Notes under the pieces: generated by a model
What the model was told of the DNA's origin: nothing
Seen by the model: the letters and a program-made list of their open reading frames with translations, nothing else
Database searches by the model: none
Position numbers and translations under genes: made by a program
DNA from: Sediminibacterium sp. Gen4
GTDB lineage: Bacteria > Bacteroidota > Bacteroidia > Chitinophagales > Chitinophagaceae
Reading direction: 5' to 3'
Length of the DNA: 64,000 bases
Assembly (NCBI GenBank): GCA_013391385.1
Contig: JACBFI010000013.1
Span: forward strand, 1-64,000
Part shown: positions 9,639 through 18,789 of the stretch, in pieces
How positions within the stretch are numbered: the first letter of the stretch is position 1
Layout: the number at the start of each line of letters is the position of its first letter

Positions 9639-9756
9639 GTCCCTGTGGACGGGCCTCATTGGGGTCGGTGTCAAGCGAAGCGTTGACAGATCATCCGCCG
9701 CGGCGGATGATCAGAGGCCAATGCAGCCCGGGAACAGGGACGGGGCCATTCGGCCC
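9639..9756 (+). ncRNA. GC-rich structured RNA candidate in the molybdenum cofactor operon
   Basis: This GC-rich stretch lies in an AT-rich gap between moaA and moeA. Closing stem: 9639-9646 with 9734-9741 (8 bp). Inside it: 9650-9654 with 9726-9730 (5 bp) and 9657-9662 with 9718-9723 (6 bp). Two hairpins branch from the centre: 9669-9688 and a perfect 24-nt palindrome at 9689-9712. A further 5-bp hairpin follows at 9743-9756. GGCCTC (9652-9657) can alternatively pair with GAGGCC (9714-9719), so two folds compete. The position suggests a cofactor-sensing leader for moeA, but I cannot match it with confidence to the known Moco riboswitch. A dispersed GC-rich repeat is the main alternative. Confidence 0.5.
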
Positions 9757-9828
9757 AGGAGAAATAATTGGGTTTGAATTTTAGAGTGATTAAGTATAGT
9801 AGTGTAATTATGTTAATGTAGTATAACT

Positions 9829-11013
9829 ATGATCAGCGTTTCAGAAGCTCGGGCAATCATTCAACAACATATCGTTACCCTATCTCCGGTATTACGAATA
9901 TTACCTGATGTACTGGGTTATACAATTGCCGCTGATGTTTTTGCAACCGTAGATATCCCCGCCTATCCACAATCGTCGATGGATGGATATGCTTTTTCCT
10001 ATACAGATTGGCAACAAAACAAATCATTGCAGATTAGCGGCGAAATGGCGGCCGGAACTAAGGAGTCTATTTCATTGCCATCAAAAACAGCTGTGCGCAT
10101 TTTTACAGGTGCTCCCGTGCCTCCGGGAGCTGATACGGTGGTGATGCAAGAAAAAGTAGTAGTAGAAAAAGGCATATTAACAATTCAAGATGATCAATTA
10201 CAAGCCGGTGCCAATGTTCGACCAAAAGGATCAGAAATCAAGGTAGGAGAACTGGCTTTGCCATCAGGCACTTTATTGACTCCGGCAGCTATTGGATTTC
10301 TTGCAGGTATTGGTGTTACAGAAGTAATGGTATATCCTTCGCCGGTTGTTACTATCATCATCACAGGAAATGAATTGCAAAAACCCGGACAACCCCTAGA
10401 GTACGGACAAGTATATGATGCCAATTCATTTGCATTATCTGCGGTGTTACAGCAATACGGTGTTCAACAAATTGAAGTGATACAAGTGCCTGATGTGATA
10501 GAACGATTGAATGAATCATTATCTCAGGCATTAGAAAAAAGTGATCTGGTCTTATTAACAGGAGGTGTTAGTGTTGGAGACTATGATTTTGTAACCCGTT
10601 CCGCAGAATATTGTGGCATTACTACCCAATTTCATAGGCTCAAACAAAGACCCGGAAAACCTTTGTTCTTTGGTACAAAAGGTCGGCAAATGATATTTGG
10701 ATTGCCCGGTAATCCATCTTCTGTACTCACTTGTTTTTATATGTATGTGCTGCCTGTGATCATGGGTATGAAAAAAACGGGAACCGGGTTAATCCGACAA
10801 CAGGTGCCGCTCTCTCAAAGCTATACTAAAACAACACAGCTGACCCATTTTTTGAAAGGTTGGTATGATGGACAAACAGCTGCACCATTGGGGGCGCAAG
10901 AGTCCTATAGGATGCGTTCATTTGCAGGTGCAAATTGTTTGATAGAAATAGAGGAGAAAGCAGAACGTATGGAGCAAGGAGCGTTGGTTACCATTCATTT
11001 GTTATCTGCTTAA
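9829..11013 (+). CDS. moeA: Molybdopterin molybdotransferase MoeA
   Basis: This 394-residue protein inserts molybdate into adenylated molybdopterin. It shows the MoeA domain order. The MPT-binding domain contains GGVSVGDYDFV and the strongly conserved GLPGNPSS loop, and the PQSSMDGYAF motif is in the N-terminal domain. Length is typical. It is the first gene after the structured RNA candidate and is followed 9 bp later by the TSUP permease gene. MogA-type adenylation would be supplied by the MoaB half of the fusion at 14103. Confidence 0.95.
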   Translation: MISVSEARAIIQQHIVTLSPVLRILPDVLGYTIAADVFATVDIPAYPQSSMDGYAFSYTDWQQNKSLQISGEMAAGTKESISLPSKTAVRIFTGAPVPPGADTVVMQEKVVVEKGILTIQDDQLQAGANVRPKGSEIKVGELALPSGTLLTPAAIGFLAGIGVTEVMVYPSPVVTIIITGNELQKPGQPLEYGQVYDANSFALSAVLQQYGVQQIEVIQVPDVIERLNESLSQALEKSDLVLLTGGVSVGDYDFVTRSAEYCGITTQFHRLKQRPGKPLFFGTKGRQMIFGLPGNPSSVLTCFYMYVLPVIMGMKKTGTGLIRQQVPLSQSYTKTTQLTHFLKGWYDGQTAAPLGAQESYRMRSFAGANCLIEIEEKAERMEQGALVTIHLLSA

Positions 11014-11022
11014 AACTATTGT

Positions 11023-11760
11023 ATGGATCCCTTTTATTGGTTTTATATATTATTGTTCATCGTGGCTTTTCTATATGCTTCAGTTGGGCATGGAGGTGCT
11101 AGCGGTTATTTAGCACTGATGGCTTTATTTAGTGTGGCGCCTGAAGTGATGAAGCCAACGGCATTATTGCTCAATTTATTCGTATCACTCACCGCCTTTA
11201 TTCAATTTTATCGAGGTAGGCATTTTGTATGGAAAGTGTTTTTACCGCTGGCATTGGCTTCTGTGCCCATGGCATTTGTGGGTGGATTGATCACCATTGA
11301 TGCAACACTCTATAAAAAAATATTAGGGCTGCTTTTATTGTTTTCTGTGGTTCGTTTATTGATTCCGTCGAAAAAGAATATTGGTGATTTGCAGCCATCG
11401 CATTTTTACGGAGCTTTGTTAATGGGGGGAGTGATTGGATTGTTATCCGGAATGATTGGTATCGGAGGTGGAATTATTCTATCTCCCTTGTTATTATTTT
11501 TCAAATGGACAGACCAAAAACAAACTGCTGCTATCAGCGCACTGTTTATTTTTGTAAATTCTGCATCAGGATTAATGGGGCAGCTGACCAATGGTATTCA
11601 GTTCAGCACAGATATGTACGGTTATGTAGGGGTTGCTTTTGTAGGAGGAGTAGGAGGTGCTTATTTTGGCGCGATGAAGTTTAAACAGACAAGCATGCAG
11701 AAAATTTTAGCAATTGTATTAGCAGTTGCATCATATAAGTTATTATTTACAACCGCTTAA
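11023..11760 (+). CDS. TSUP (TauE/SafE) family membrane transporter
   Basis: This 245-residue protein has about seven or eight hydrophobic segments and the two glycine-rich halves typical of TSUP transporters (SVGHGGASGYLA near residue 21, SGMIGIGGGIILSP near 140). Characterised relatives move sulfite, sulfonates or related anions. It sits between moeA and a molybdopterin-domain protein inside the cofactor operon, and no modABC genes are present here. A role in molybdate or sulfur-oxyanion movement is therefore possible but is inference only. Confidence 0.85.
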   Translation: MDPFYWFYILLFIVAFLYASVGHGGASGYLALMALFSVAPEVMKPTALLLNLFVSLTAFIQFYRGRHFVWKVFLPLALASVPMAFVGGLITIDATLYKKILGLLLLFSVVRLLIPSKKNIGDLQPSHFYGALLMGGVIGLLSGMIGIGGGIILSPLLLFFKWTDQKQTAAISALFIFVNSASGLMGQLTNGIQFSTDMYGYVGVAFVGGVGGAYFGAMKFKQTSMQKILAIVLAVASYKLLFTTA

Positions 11761-11768
11761 TTGTAACT

Positions 11769-12290
11769 ATGAAATATTTGATTCTTTTATCTATGCTATG
11801 TGTATCTCAGTTTGTATCTGCACAGCATGATACAAAACCTACCGATTATTTTGCAGTAGAAGGTAAAGTGAAACAAACAGTGAGGTTTACATTGGAAGAT
11901 GCTACTGCCTTGAATAGTATTTCTTTTGATAGTATCGTTATTTATAATCATCTGGTATTGCAGAAGTCTGTATTGAGAAAAGTAAAAGGTGTTTTATTGA
12001 AAGATGTTTTAGCAAAAGCCTCATTTGATAGTAATGATCCAAAGTCTTTGAGTGAATATTACATTACTTGTATCGCATCAGATGGGTACAAAGTGGTGTT
12101 CTCTTGGAATGAAATATTTAATACTGCCATTGGAAAGCAACTGATGATTATTACGGAAGCTGATGGTGTAAAAGCATCTGCTTTATCACAGCGTATAGCT
12201 ATCATTTCTCCTGCTGACGTCGCTACAGGTAGAAGATATATACATGGGCTTTCGAGAATTGTTGTGAGTAGAGTTGAATCATTAAATTAA
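11769..12290 (+). CDS. Exported SUOX-like molybdopterin-domain protein, probably non-catalytic
   Basis: This 173-residue protein starts with a clear signal peptide (cleavage near residue 18, VSAQ). The rest resembles the oxidoreductase molybdopterin-binding (sulfite oxidase/YedY) fold, with motifs such as GVLLKDVLAKA and the C-terminal ATGRRYIHGLSRIVV. The usual molybdenum-ligating cysteine in a QCxGN context is absent; the equivalent region reads FDSIVIYNH. It may be a cofactor- or oxyanion-binding accessory protein rather than an enzyme. It lies 8 bp after the TSUP gene. The fold assignment is moderate; the function is not known. Confidence 0.65.
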   Translation: MKYLILLSMLCVSQFVSAQHDTKPTDYFAVEGKVKQTVRFTLEDATALNSISFDSIVIYNHLVLQKSVLRKVKGVLLKDVLAKASFDSNDPKSLSEYYITCIASDGYKVVFSWNEIFNTAIGKQLMIITEADGVKASALSQRIAIISPADVATGRRYIHGLSRIVVSRVESLN

Positions 12291-12301
12291 TGCAGTAGAT
12301 A

Positions 12302-12529
12302 ATGAAGATCCTTTTTTTTGGACAATTGGTTGAAGTGGTAGGGGCAAAGGAACTAAGTATTGAGGGTGGTACAGATATACATGCTTTGACTTCTTCTCTT
12401 CATCAGCTATTTCCTTTGTTAGCCCAAGCAAAATATGTAATAGCAGTAGATCAGGAAATAATTTCTGATAATCGGAATTTACAAGAACACAATATTGTAG
12501 CATTCATGCCCCCTTTTTCCGGAGGATAA
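12302..12529 (+). CDS. moaD: Molybdopterin synthase small subunit MoaD
   Basis: This 75-residue ubiquitin-like sulfur carrier ends in the required Gly-Gly (FMPPFSGG). The C-terminus is adenylated and thiocarboxylated by the MoeB-like protein encoded one base downstream, and it donates sulfur through MoaE. The codons for its terminal glycines form a GGAGG sequence that can serve as ribosome binding site for the next gene. Confidence 0.93.
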   Translation: MKILFFGQLVEVVGAKELSIEGGTDIHALTSSLHQLFPLLAQAKYVIAVDQEIISDNRNLQEHNIVAFMPPFSGG

Positions 12530-12530
12530 T

Positions 12531-13655
12531 ATGAGCCAAGAATCATCATATGAACGATATCATCGACAAATGATCTTGCCGAATTTCGGTACAAGGGCGC
12601 AACAGCTTTTACAGGAATCAAAGGTGTTGGTGATTGGTGCGGGTGGATTGGGTTGTCCGGCACTACAATATTTGGTGGGTGCTGGTGTTGGGCATATCGG
12701 AATTGTTGATGGAGATCAAGTATCATTAAGTAATCTACACAGACAAACATTATTTACTTCCGATGATATTGGACAGAACAAAGCGGAAGTTGCAGCAAAA
12801 AAATTAAGTCGGTTAAATTCAGATATTCATATAGAAGCCATTTCGCTTCATCTCACCAATCACTATGCATTGGATGTGATAAAAGGCTATGATATCATCG
12901 TAGATGGTACCGATAATTTTGCTACCCGTTATATGATCAATGATGCTTGTGTGTTGTTGGATAAAACATTAGTGTATGGTGCTGTATCACAATATGAAGG
13001 TCAGGTAGCTGTATTCAACCATCTTTTACCAACAGGAGAACATTCTGCCAATTATCGGGATATCTTCCCTGATCCACCCAAAGAGGGTTCTGTACTGAAT
13101 TGTGTGGATGCAGGAGTATTAGGTGTGTTGCCCGGTATCATCGGTGCTATGCAGGCTGCAGAAGTTATTAAATTGATTACAGGTATCGGAGAGCCGTTGG
13201 TGAATCAGTTATTAACCTATCAATTCAATAACCATCAGGTATTTACTGTTAAAATAACGCCACAGTCCAAGACATCCTCATTCATACCTACTGATGCAAC
13301 TGCATTTAAATCCATTGATTATGTATGGCTTTGTTCATCACCCCAAAATACTTTAGAAGTCAACGCAGATGAATTTGATCAGTTGGCGAGTCAGAAAAAT
13401 ATTGATATTGTTGATGTAAGGGAACTGCATGAATTGCCGGTTGTTCACACATTCAGCCATCTACGTATTCCGCTTTCAGATTTAAAAGAATCAGCCGGAC
13501 AACTTAAAAATGATACAGTTGTTGTATTTTGTCAGTCAGGAATGAGGAGCCTACAAGCTGCAAAAGAGTTGTCAGCTTTATGGGGCGATACAAAAAGAGT
13601 ATATAGTTTACAAGGCGGTATTTTGTCTTGGATCAGATTTGCAGAAAAGAAATAG
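12531..13655 (+). CDS. moeB: MoaD-activating adenylyltransferase fused to rhodanese (MoeB/ThiF family)
   Basis: This 374-residue two-domain protein has an N-terminal ThiF/MoeB domain with the ATP-binding GAGGLG loop (residues 36-41) and the SNLHRQTLF motif. The rhodanese domain (about residues 275-374) has active-site Cys334 in CQSGMRS. It would adenylate the MoaD C-terminus and supply the persulfide sulfur on one chain, like eukaryotic MOCS3. The paired CxxC zinc motifs of E. coli MoeB are not seen. Its position between moaD and moaE strongly supports MoaD as substrate rather than ThiS. Confidence 0.9.
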   Translation: MSQESSYERYHRQMILPNFGTRAQQLLQESKVLVIGAGGLGCPALQYLVGAGVGHIGIVDGDQVSLSNLHRQTLFTSDDIGQNKAEVAAKKLSRLNSDIHIEAISLHLTNHYALDVIKGYDIIVDGTDNFATRYMINDACVLLDKTLVYGAVSQYEGQVAVFNHLLPTGEHSANYRDIFPDPPKEGSVLNCVDAGVLGVLPGIIGAMQAAEVIKLITGIGEPLVNQLLTYQFNNHQVFTVKITPQSKTSSFIPTDATAFKSIDYVWLCSSPQNTLEVNADEFDQLASQKNIDIVDVRELHELPVVHTFSHLRIPLSDLKESAGQLKNDTVVVFCQSGMRSLQAAKELSALWGDTKRVYSLQGGILSWIRFAEKK

Positions 13656-13656
13656 T

Positions 13657-14100
13657 ATGAAAGAACGTACACCTAAAAATATTTTTATTCAAGGAGCTAT
13701 CAGTAGTGCATTTATTGCGGATAGCATACAAAAACACAGTACTAAAACAGACATTGGTGGACATAGTATTTTTCTGGGTCAGGTACGTGCGGATGAAATA
13801 GAAGGTAAAAAGGTAGTAGCCATTGAGTATACAGCGTATGAAGAAATGGCATTACAGAAAATGCATGAGATAAGAGAGGCTGTTTTTGCTGAATACCCAC
13901 TTACATGTATGCATGTGTATCATAGTCTCGGTAAAGTAGCAGCAGGTGAAATCTGTTTATTTGTGTTTACATCATCTGCACATCGAAAAGCTGCAACAGA
14001 AGCCTGTAACGTATTGGTAGAAAGAATCAAGGCAGAATTGCCGGTTTGGGGAGCTGAAATATTGGAAGATGAAACCCATCAATGGAAAGTGAATCAATAA
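13657..14100 (+). CDS. moaE: Molybdopterin synthase large subunit MoaE
   Basis: This 147-residue protein, with MoaD, converts cyclic pyranopterin monophosphate to molybdopterin. The GQVRADEIEGKKV motif, the YTAYEEMA motif and the C-terminal SSAHRKAA and RIKAELPVW segments are those of MoaE. The lysine matching E. coli Lys119 is present (RIKAE), but the position matching Lys126 is glycine (PVWGAE instead of PxWK). An ATG 18 bp upstream, inside moeB, is also in frame; the start one base after the moeB stop is preferred. Confidence 0.93.
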   Translation: MKERTPKNIFIQGAISSAFIADSIQKHSTKTDIGGHSIFLGQVRADEIEGKKVVAIEYTAYEEMALQKMHEIREAVFAEYPLTCMHVYHSLGKVAAGEICLFVFTSSAHRKAATEACNVLVERIKAELPVWGAEILEDETHQWKVNQ

Positions 14101-14102
14101 TT

Positions 14103-15014
14103 ATGGTAGATATCACATCAAAATCAAATACGCTTAGACAAGCCATTGCCATTGCTACTGTAACAGTATCAAAGCAGGAAACCATTGATGCGATTCTGGG
14201 AAAAAAAGTACCCAAAGGAGATGTATTTGAATTTTCACGTGCAGCCGGATTATTGGCCATCAAAAAAACCAGCGATGTTATACCTGATTGCCATCCCTTG
14301 CCAATAGAGTATGCAGCCATCAAACATGAAGTTGATGGTTTGAACATATTAATTACAGTTGAAGTCCATACCATCTATAAAACCGGTGTAGAAGTAGAAG
14401 CGATGCATGGAGCATCGGTGACTGCATTGACCATGTACGATATGCTAAAGCCCTTGGATAAAGGAGTGGAGATATCTAATATTAAATTGGTACAAAAATC
14501 AGGTGGTAAATCAGATAAGTCTGGAATGGATAGATCCGCTATTAATTGTGCGGTGATTGTTTGCTCCGACACCGTATCAGCGGGCAAACAAGAAGATGTA
14601 TCCGGAAAAACAGTGATGAAGAGACTTGAAAAATGGGATGTTTCAATTGCACATTATGAAATCATTCCGGATGATCGCGATCAAATTCAACATTTGGTAA
14701 AAAAGTTTTCAGCAGAGGGATGTAAGTTGATTTTATTAAGCGGAGGAACCGGTTTATCCCCAAGAGACATCACACCTGAAGCCGTTGCACCCTTGATCGA
14801 TCGTCCCATTCCCGGTATCATGGAAACAGCCCGTCAATACGGACAGCAAAGAACTCCATTTGCCATGTTATCAAGAGGGGTTGCTGGATTTGTAAATGAC
14901 AGTTTGGTGATCACTTTACCCGGTTCTGTTAAAGGAGTAGCTGAAACTATGGATGCATTGTTTCCACAAATTTTGCATGTTTTCAAAGTAGTAGATGGAA
15001 GTCGACATGAATAA
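14103..15014 (+). CDS. moaCB: Bifunctional MoaC-MoaB fusion (cPMP synthase / molybdopterin adenylyltransferase-like)
   Basis: Residues 1 to about 145 form a MoaC domain (KGDVFEFSRAAG, IPDCHPLP, KTGVEVEAMHGASVTALTMYD split over the domain). MoaC makes cyclic pyranopterin monophosphate from the MoaA product. The second half is a MoaB/MogA domain (VIVCSDTVSAG, LSGGTGLSPRD, TLPGSVKG) that would adenylate molybdopterin before MoeA acts. This fusion recurs in Bacteroidota. The start chosen lies 2 bp after the moaE stop; an upstream in-frame ATG would overlap moaE. Confidence 0.93.
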   Translation: MVDITSKSNTLRQAIAIATVTVSKQETIDAILGKKVPKGDVFEFSRAAGLLAIKKTSDVIPDCHPLPIEYAAIKHEVDGLNILITVEVHTIYKTGVEVEAMHGASVTALTMYDMLKPLDKGVEISNIKLVQKSGGKSDKSGMDRSAINCAVIVCSDTVSAGKQEDVSGKTVMKRLEKWDVSIAHYEIIPDDRDQIQHLVKKFSAEGCKLILLSGGTGLSPRDITPEAVAPLIDRPIPGIMETARQYGQQRTPFAMLSRGVAGFVNDSLVITLPGSVKGVAETMDALFPQILHVFKVVDGSRHE

Positions 15015-15131
15015 GTATTTTCTATCTAAAGGTCAATAGATTGATTGACCGATTTTAATTCCTTGTCTTTCATTGTTTCTGATATAATGCTTAGCTTACA
15101 ATCGTTTTATTACGTCAATAAATTTTTTCAA

Positions 15132-15596
15132 ATGCCAAAGTATACGCTCTCTGTCAACAACAAGCAAATGTCTGTTGAAGTAGATGCAGATACCCCACTT
15201 CTTTGGGTACTGCGAGATCAATTGAATCTGGTTGGAACCAAATATGGATGTGGTGTTGCACAATGCGGAGCCTGCACCATTCATTACAACGGAAGTCCTG
15301 TACGTTCTTGTCAGTTACCTGTTTCTGCAGTGGGTAATGGAAAGGTGGTTACCATTGAAGGGCTGAGTGAAAACGGAGACCATCCTGTACAGCAAGCGTG
15401 GATAGAGATGGATGTGGCGCAATGTGGTTATTGTCAGGCCGGACAAATCATGGCAGCTGCAGCATTGTTGAAAAAAAATCCGAATCCATCTGATGAAGAG
15501 ATTGATACAACGATCACCAATATTTGTCGTTGTGGTACCAATGTTCGTATACGTAAAGCCATTCATCTGGCTGCATCAAAAGGAGGTAAGTCATGA
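15132..15596 (+). CDS. 2Fe-2S subunit of molybdo-hydroxylase 2 (IorA-like)
   Basis: This 154-residue paralogue of the protein at 3693-4163 has the same eight-cysteine pattern for two [2Fe-2S] clusters (CGVAQCGAC, then CGYCQAGQ and CRCG). The ATG at 15132 gives the family-typical N-terminus ([10 protein letters not shown]); a longer frame to 15045 adds 29 unrelated residues and is not accepted. Its stop overlaps the start of the catalytic subunit by 4 bases (ATGA), so the two are translationally coupled. It forms the right flank of the cofactor operon. Confidence 0.93.
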   Translation: MPKYTLSVNNKQMSVEVDADTPLLWVLRDQLNLVGTKYGCGVAQCGACTIHYNGSPVRSCQLPVSAVGNGKVVTIEGLSENGDHPVQQAWIEMDVAQCGYCQAGQIMAAAALLKKNPNPSDEEIDTTITNICRCGTNVRIRKAIHLAASKGGKS

Positions 15597-17704
15597 GTCA
15601 TCCATCTGTATCCAGAAGAAACTTTTTAAGAGTAAGCATGATCGCCGGTGGCGGTATGCTGGTTGGTTTTTCTGCATTGAGTAATTCCGAGACCGGAGAC
15701 AATACAGAAGCCACTCCATTTTCCCCCAATGCTTATATCAAAATTTCACCGGATGGAAAGATCACACTGATGTCTCCCAATCCAGAGATTGGTCAGGGTG
15801 TGAAAACGTCGTTGGTCATGTTGATCGCTGAAGAAATGAATGTAGATTGGCAAACCATAGATGTAGAGATCGCCCCATTGGATGCCAAGTATGGCAGTCA
15901 GACCACAGGCGGTAGTGGCGCTATCAGAAGCCGATACGCACCACTCAGACAAGCCGGTGCTACAGCTAAAGCCATGTTGATAGCTGCTGCTGCCGATACA
16001 TGGAATGTACCTGTAACTGATTGTTATGCTGAGAAAGGTTTTGTGATCCATAAAAGTTCCGGAAAGAAATTATCCTACGGAGAGCTGGCTACTAAAGCTG
16101 CCGGAATGCCGGTACCTACGAATGTTCCTTTAAAAGATCCCAAAGATTTTACCATCATTGGAACACGTGTTAAAGACGTGGATGCAAAAGCCATTGTAAC
16201 CGGTAAACCTTTATTTGGTATTGATACCAGAAAAGAAGGAATGTTATTTGCTGTGGTAGCTCGTCCGCCTGCACATGGAAAAAAACTGCAGTCATTTGAT
16301 GACAGTGCTGCTTTGAAAGTGAATGGAGTGAAAAAAGTAGTACAAGTGAAAAATAGTGTAGCAGTACTAGCTACTTCTACCTGGGCTGCCATGAAAGGAA
16401 GAACCGCTTTAAAAATCAATTGGGAAGATGCTTCCAAACTAGAAAGTACAGCAGACCATGAAAAAGCATTTCGCGAATTATTGAGTAAGCCCGCCGCTAC
16501 TCCTAATAGAAACGATGGTGATGTTGATGCTGCTATGTCTGCTGCTACCAAAGTATTGGATGTGATGTATGAAGTGCCTGTTCTTTCACATGCGCAAATG
16601 GAGCCTTTGAATTTTTATGCAGATGTACGTGATGGAAAAGCAGAACTCTATGGTCCTACACAAGTACCACAAAGTCTGGTGTCAGCAGTTGCTAAAGAGC
16701 TGAATATACCGGCAACCAATGTGTCATTGGGTTTGCCCAGACAAGGGGGAGGATTTGGTAGAAAACTACGTCCTGATAATGGTGTAGAAGCTGCGTTGGT
16801 ATCTCAGGCAGCACAATGTCCTGTTCAAGTGCAATGGTCGCGTGAAGATGATATGCAGAATGATTTTTATCGGCCCAGTGGTATGTTCCGGTTCAAAGCG
16901 GCTATTAAAGACGGTAATTTGGAAGCATGGCATCAATCTTTTGCATCTTTAAGTAATGGAAGAAGTCCGGATACTTATCCTGCAGGTGCAATTCAAAATC
17001 TGAAAATCGAAAGCCATAGTTTGCCCACTAATATTCCTACGGGTCCATGGCGTGCTCCTACACATAATGTTCAGGCATTTGCCAATGAATCTTTTATGGA
17101 TGAAGTAGCACATGAACTCAAAAAAGATCCGGTAGCATTTCGTTTGGAATTATTGAAAAAAGCGAAAGAGCAACCGGTTGGGAAATTGGCCTATGATCCT
17201 GATAAATTCATCAGCGTGATAGAACTCGTTGCAAAAATGTGTAATTGGGGTAAAACACCTGCGAATACGTATCGTGGATTCTCTACTTGGTTTTCATTCA
17301 ATAGTTATGTGGCGCAAGTAGTAGAAATACAAATGCTAAAAGGGAAGCCTCGCATTACAAAAGTGTATTGTGCGGTGCATTGTGGTAAAGTGGTGAATGT
17401 GAGTGGTGCTGAAAATCAGGTACAAGGTGCTGTGGTAGATGGGTTGGGACATGCCGTATACACCAAACTCACTTTTAATAATGGTGCTGCTGTACAAACC
17501 AATTTCGGTCCTTACAATTTTGTAAGGATGCGTAATACACCATTGGATGTGGTGGTTCAATTTGTACCATCAGAAGAAAATCCAACCGGTTTAGGAGAAC
17601 CCGGTTTGCCACCTATCGCTCCGGCATTGGCTAACGCACTTTTTGCAGCAACCGGTAAACGATTCAGGAAAATGCCTTTTGTGGATGATATTCAGTTTGC
17701 TTGA
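15593..17704 (+). CDS. Molybdopterin-binding subunit of molybdo-hydroxylase 2 (IorB-like)
   Basis: This 703-residue catalytic subunit has a twin-arginine signal ([10 protein letters not shown] near residue 7). The cofactor motif QGGGFGRK is present, and the C-terminal GLGEPGLPP carries the probable catalytic Glu669. It is a paralogue of the enzyme at 4198-6354, clearly diverged in the substrate-binding half. No cytochrome gene follows it, unlike module 1, so it may share that cytochrome. Substrate unknown. Confidence 0.92.
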   Translation: MSHPSVSRRNFLRVSMIAGGGMLVGFSALSNSETGDNTEATPFSPNAYIKISPDGKITLMSPNPEIGQGVKTSLVMLIAEEMNVDWQTIDVEIAPLDAKYGSQTTGGSGAIRSRYAPLRQAGATAKAMLIAAAADTWNVPVTDCYAEKGFVIHKSSGKKLSYGELATKAAGMPVPTNVPLKDPKDFTIIGTRVKDVDAKAIVTGKPLFGIDTRKEGMLFAVVARPPAHGKKLQSFDDSAALKVNGVKKVVQVKNSVAVLATSTWAAMKGRTALKINWEDASKLESTADHEKAFRELLSKPAATPNRNDGDVDAAMSAATKVLDVMYEVPVLSHAQMEPLNFYADVRDGKAELYGPTQVPQSLVSAVAKELNIPATNVSLGLPRQGGGFGRKLRPDNGVEAALVSQAAQCPVQVQWSREDDMQNDFYRPSGMFRFKAAIKDGNLEAWHQSFASLSNGRSPDTYPAGAIQNLKIESHSLPTNIPTGPWRAPTHNVQAFANESFMDEVAHELKKDPVAFRLELLKKAKEQPVGKLAYDPDKFISVIELVAKMCNWGKTPANTYRGFSTWFSFNSYVAQVVEIQMLKGKPRITKVYCAVHCGKVVNVSGAENQVQGAVVDGLGHAVYTKLTFNNGAAVQTNFGPYNFVRMRNTPLDVVVQFVPSEENPTGLGEPGLPPIAPALANALFAATGKRFRKMPFVDDIQFA

Positions 17705-17743
17705 TGGGGAGTTGAAGTCAAAAGTAAAAAGTAAAAAGTCAAA

Positions 17744-17840
17744 AAAAACTGTGTAACTCCGTTTTCAACTCTGCGAAACTCTGTGGTAAAAAATTAACCA
17801 CAGAGTTTCGCAGAGTAAGTAATAGAGTTGCACAGTTTTT
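17744..17840. repeat. Nested long hairpin element (CTCTGTGG/CACAGAGTT words)
   Basis: The outer arms 17744-17759 and 17825-17840 pair over 16 bp with one G-U wobble. The inner arms 17768-17787 and 17797-17816 pair over 20 bp without mismatch. The words are shared with the elements at 43657 and 34265. It lies between two convergent genes and may terminate transcription from both sides. Confidence 0.85.
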
Positions 17841-17888
17841 CCCGTATTTCAAATCAGACAACAGACATCCGACATCAGAAATCCCTCT

Positions 17889-18614
17889 CTATTTCGCTCC
17901 AAACACTTTTTTCAGGATATCACTTGTCCTCGCCAAAGGATTTTTTCTGATTTCTTTTTCTTCTACTGCTACTTGATAGAAAATACCGCTCAATGATCGC
18001 TCAGTAACATAAGCTGCTAAATCCGGATTGATTTTATCGCGAACCAATGGTAATTTGTTGTAACTGGTAATGAGTGTATTCCAATGCTTAGTGGCATCAA
18101 CTTTCTCGAGTGAGCTTTCTATTACAGGACGAAATGCTTCTGTAAGAGGGTTCGTGGTTTTGCTTTTCAGATAGGAAGTCGCAGCAGTATCAGATCCTTT
18201 TAAAATGCCAACTGCATCCTGAAAACTCATTTGTTTGATCGCATTTGAGAAAATGGGCGCTGCGCTTTTACAGGCGTCTTCGGCAGCACGGTTCATGCTT
18301 AGAATAGCATCATCTACTTGCTTACCTAGTCCAACACTTCTTAATGTTTTTTCGATTTTTTGCGCTTCCGGTGGCAACAATATTTTTAGTGCAGCATTCG
18401 CAAAAAACCCATCTGTTTGCGATAAAAGATTCGCCCCTTTTGTGGAACCTGTTACCAACGCTTCTTTCAATCCGGATACAATATCATCATTGCTCAAACC
18501 TGTTTGATTTCCGCTCACAGCATTCTTGGCTTTGTTTAATAAACCGCCCAATCCTTGTGCTTGCAGTCCCTGATACAATACAATGAGCAATACCAGTGTA
18601 ATGATTCTTTTCAT
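17889..18614 (-). CDS. DUF4197 exported protein
   Basis: This 241-residue protein has a signal peptide (MKRIITLVLLIVLYQGLQAQ, cleavage near residue 20). The mature part matches DUF4197 in its key features: GLKEAL near residue 48, ALKILLPPE in the middle, and an NPDLAAYVTERSLSGIF block toward the C-terminus. It is predicted to be periplasmic and helical. No function is established for the family. It is transcribed alone, convergent with the molybdenum block. Confidence 0.85.
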   Translation of the reverse strand: MKRIITLVLLIVLYQGLQAQGLGGLLNKAKNAVSGNQTGLSNDDIVSGLKEALVTGSTKGANLLSQTDGFFANAALKILLPPEAQKIEKTLRSVGLGKQVDDAILSMNRAAEDACKSAAPIFSNAIKQMSFQDAVGILKGSDTAATSYLKSKTTNPLTEAFRPVIESSLEKVDATKHWNTLITSYNKLPLVRDKINPDLAAYVTERSLSGIFYQVAVEEKEIRKNPLARTSDILKKVFGAK

Positions 18615-18789
18615 AATCGATTTGTTTAAAATGAATGGCAGATCGTATACTCCAAAAATGATACCAATCCTAACAGATCAAAAATAACAGTGAAGGATGG
18701 AAAAAGATGTGAAGAATACCTTATAAAATGGACTAACGGTATGGACACAACAGGGTATACACTTATCTTAGGCTCGAAAATTGTCAAAA

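Noticed and set aside
9639-9756. Cobalamin riboswitch or transposon end
   Set aside because: No B12-box sequence is seen, and there is no transposase or terminal repeat. It is kept only as an unassigned structured RNA candidate.
15045-15131. Extended N-terminus of the second 2Fe-2S subunit
   Set aside because: The extra 29 residues are absent from the paralogue at 3693 and do not form a signal peptide.
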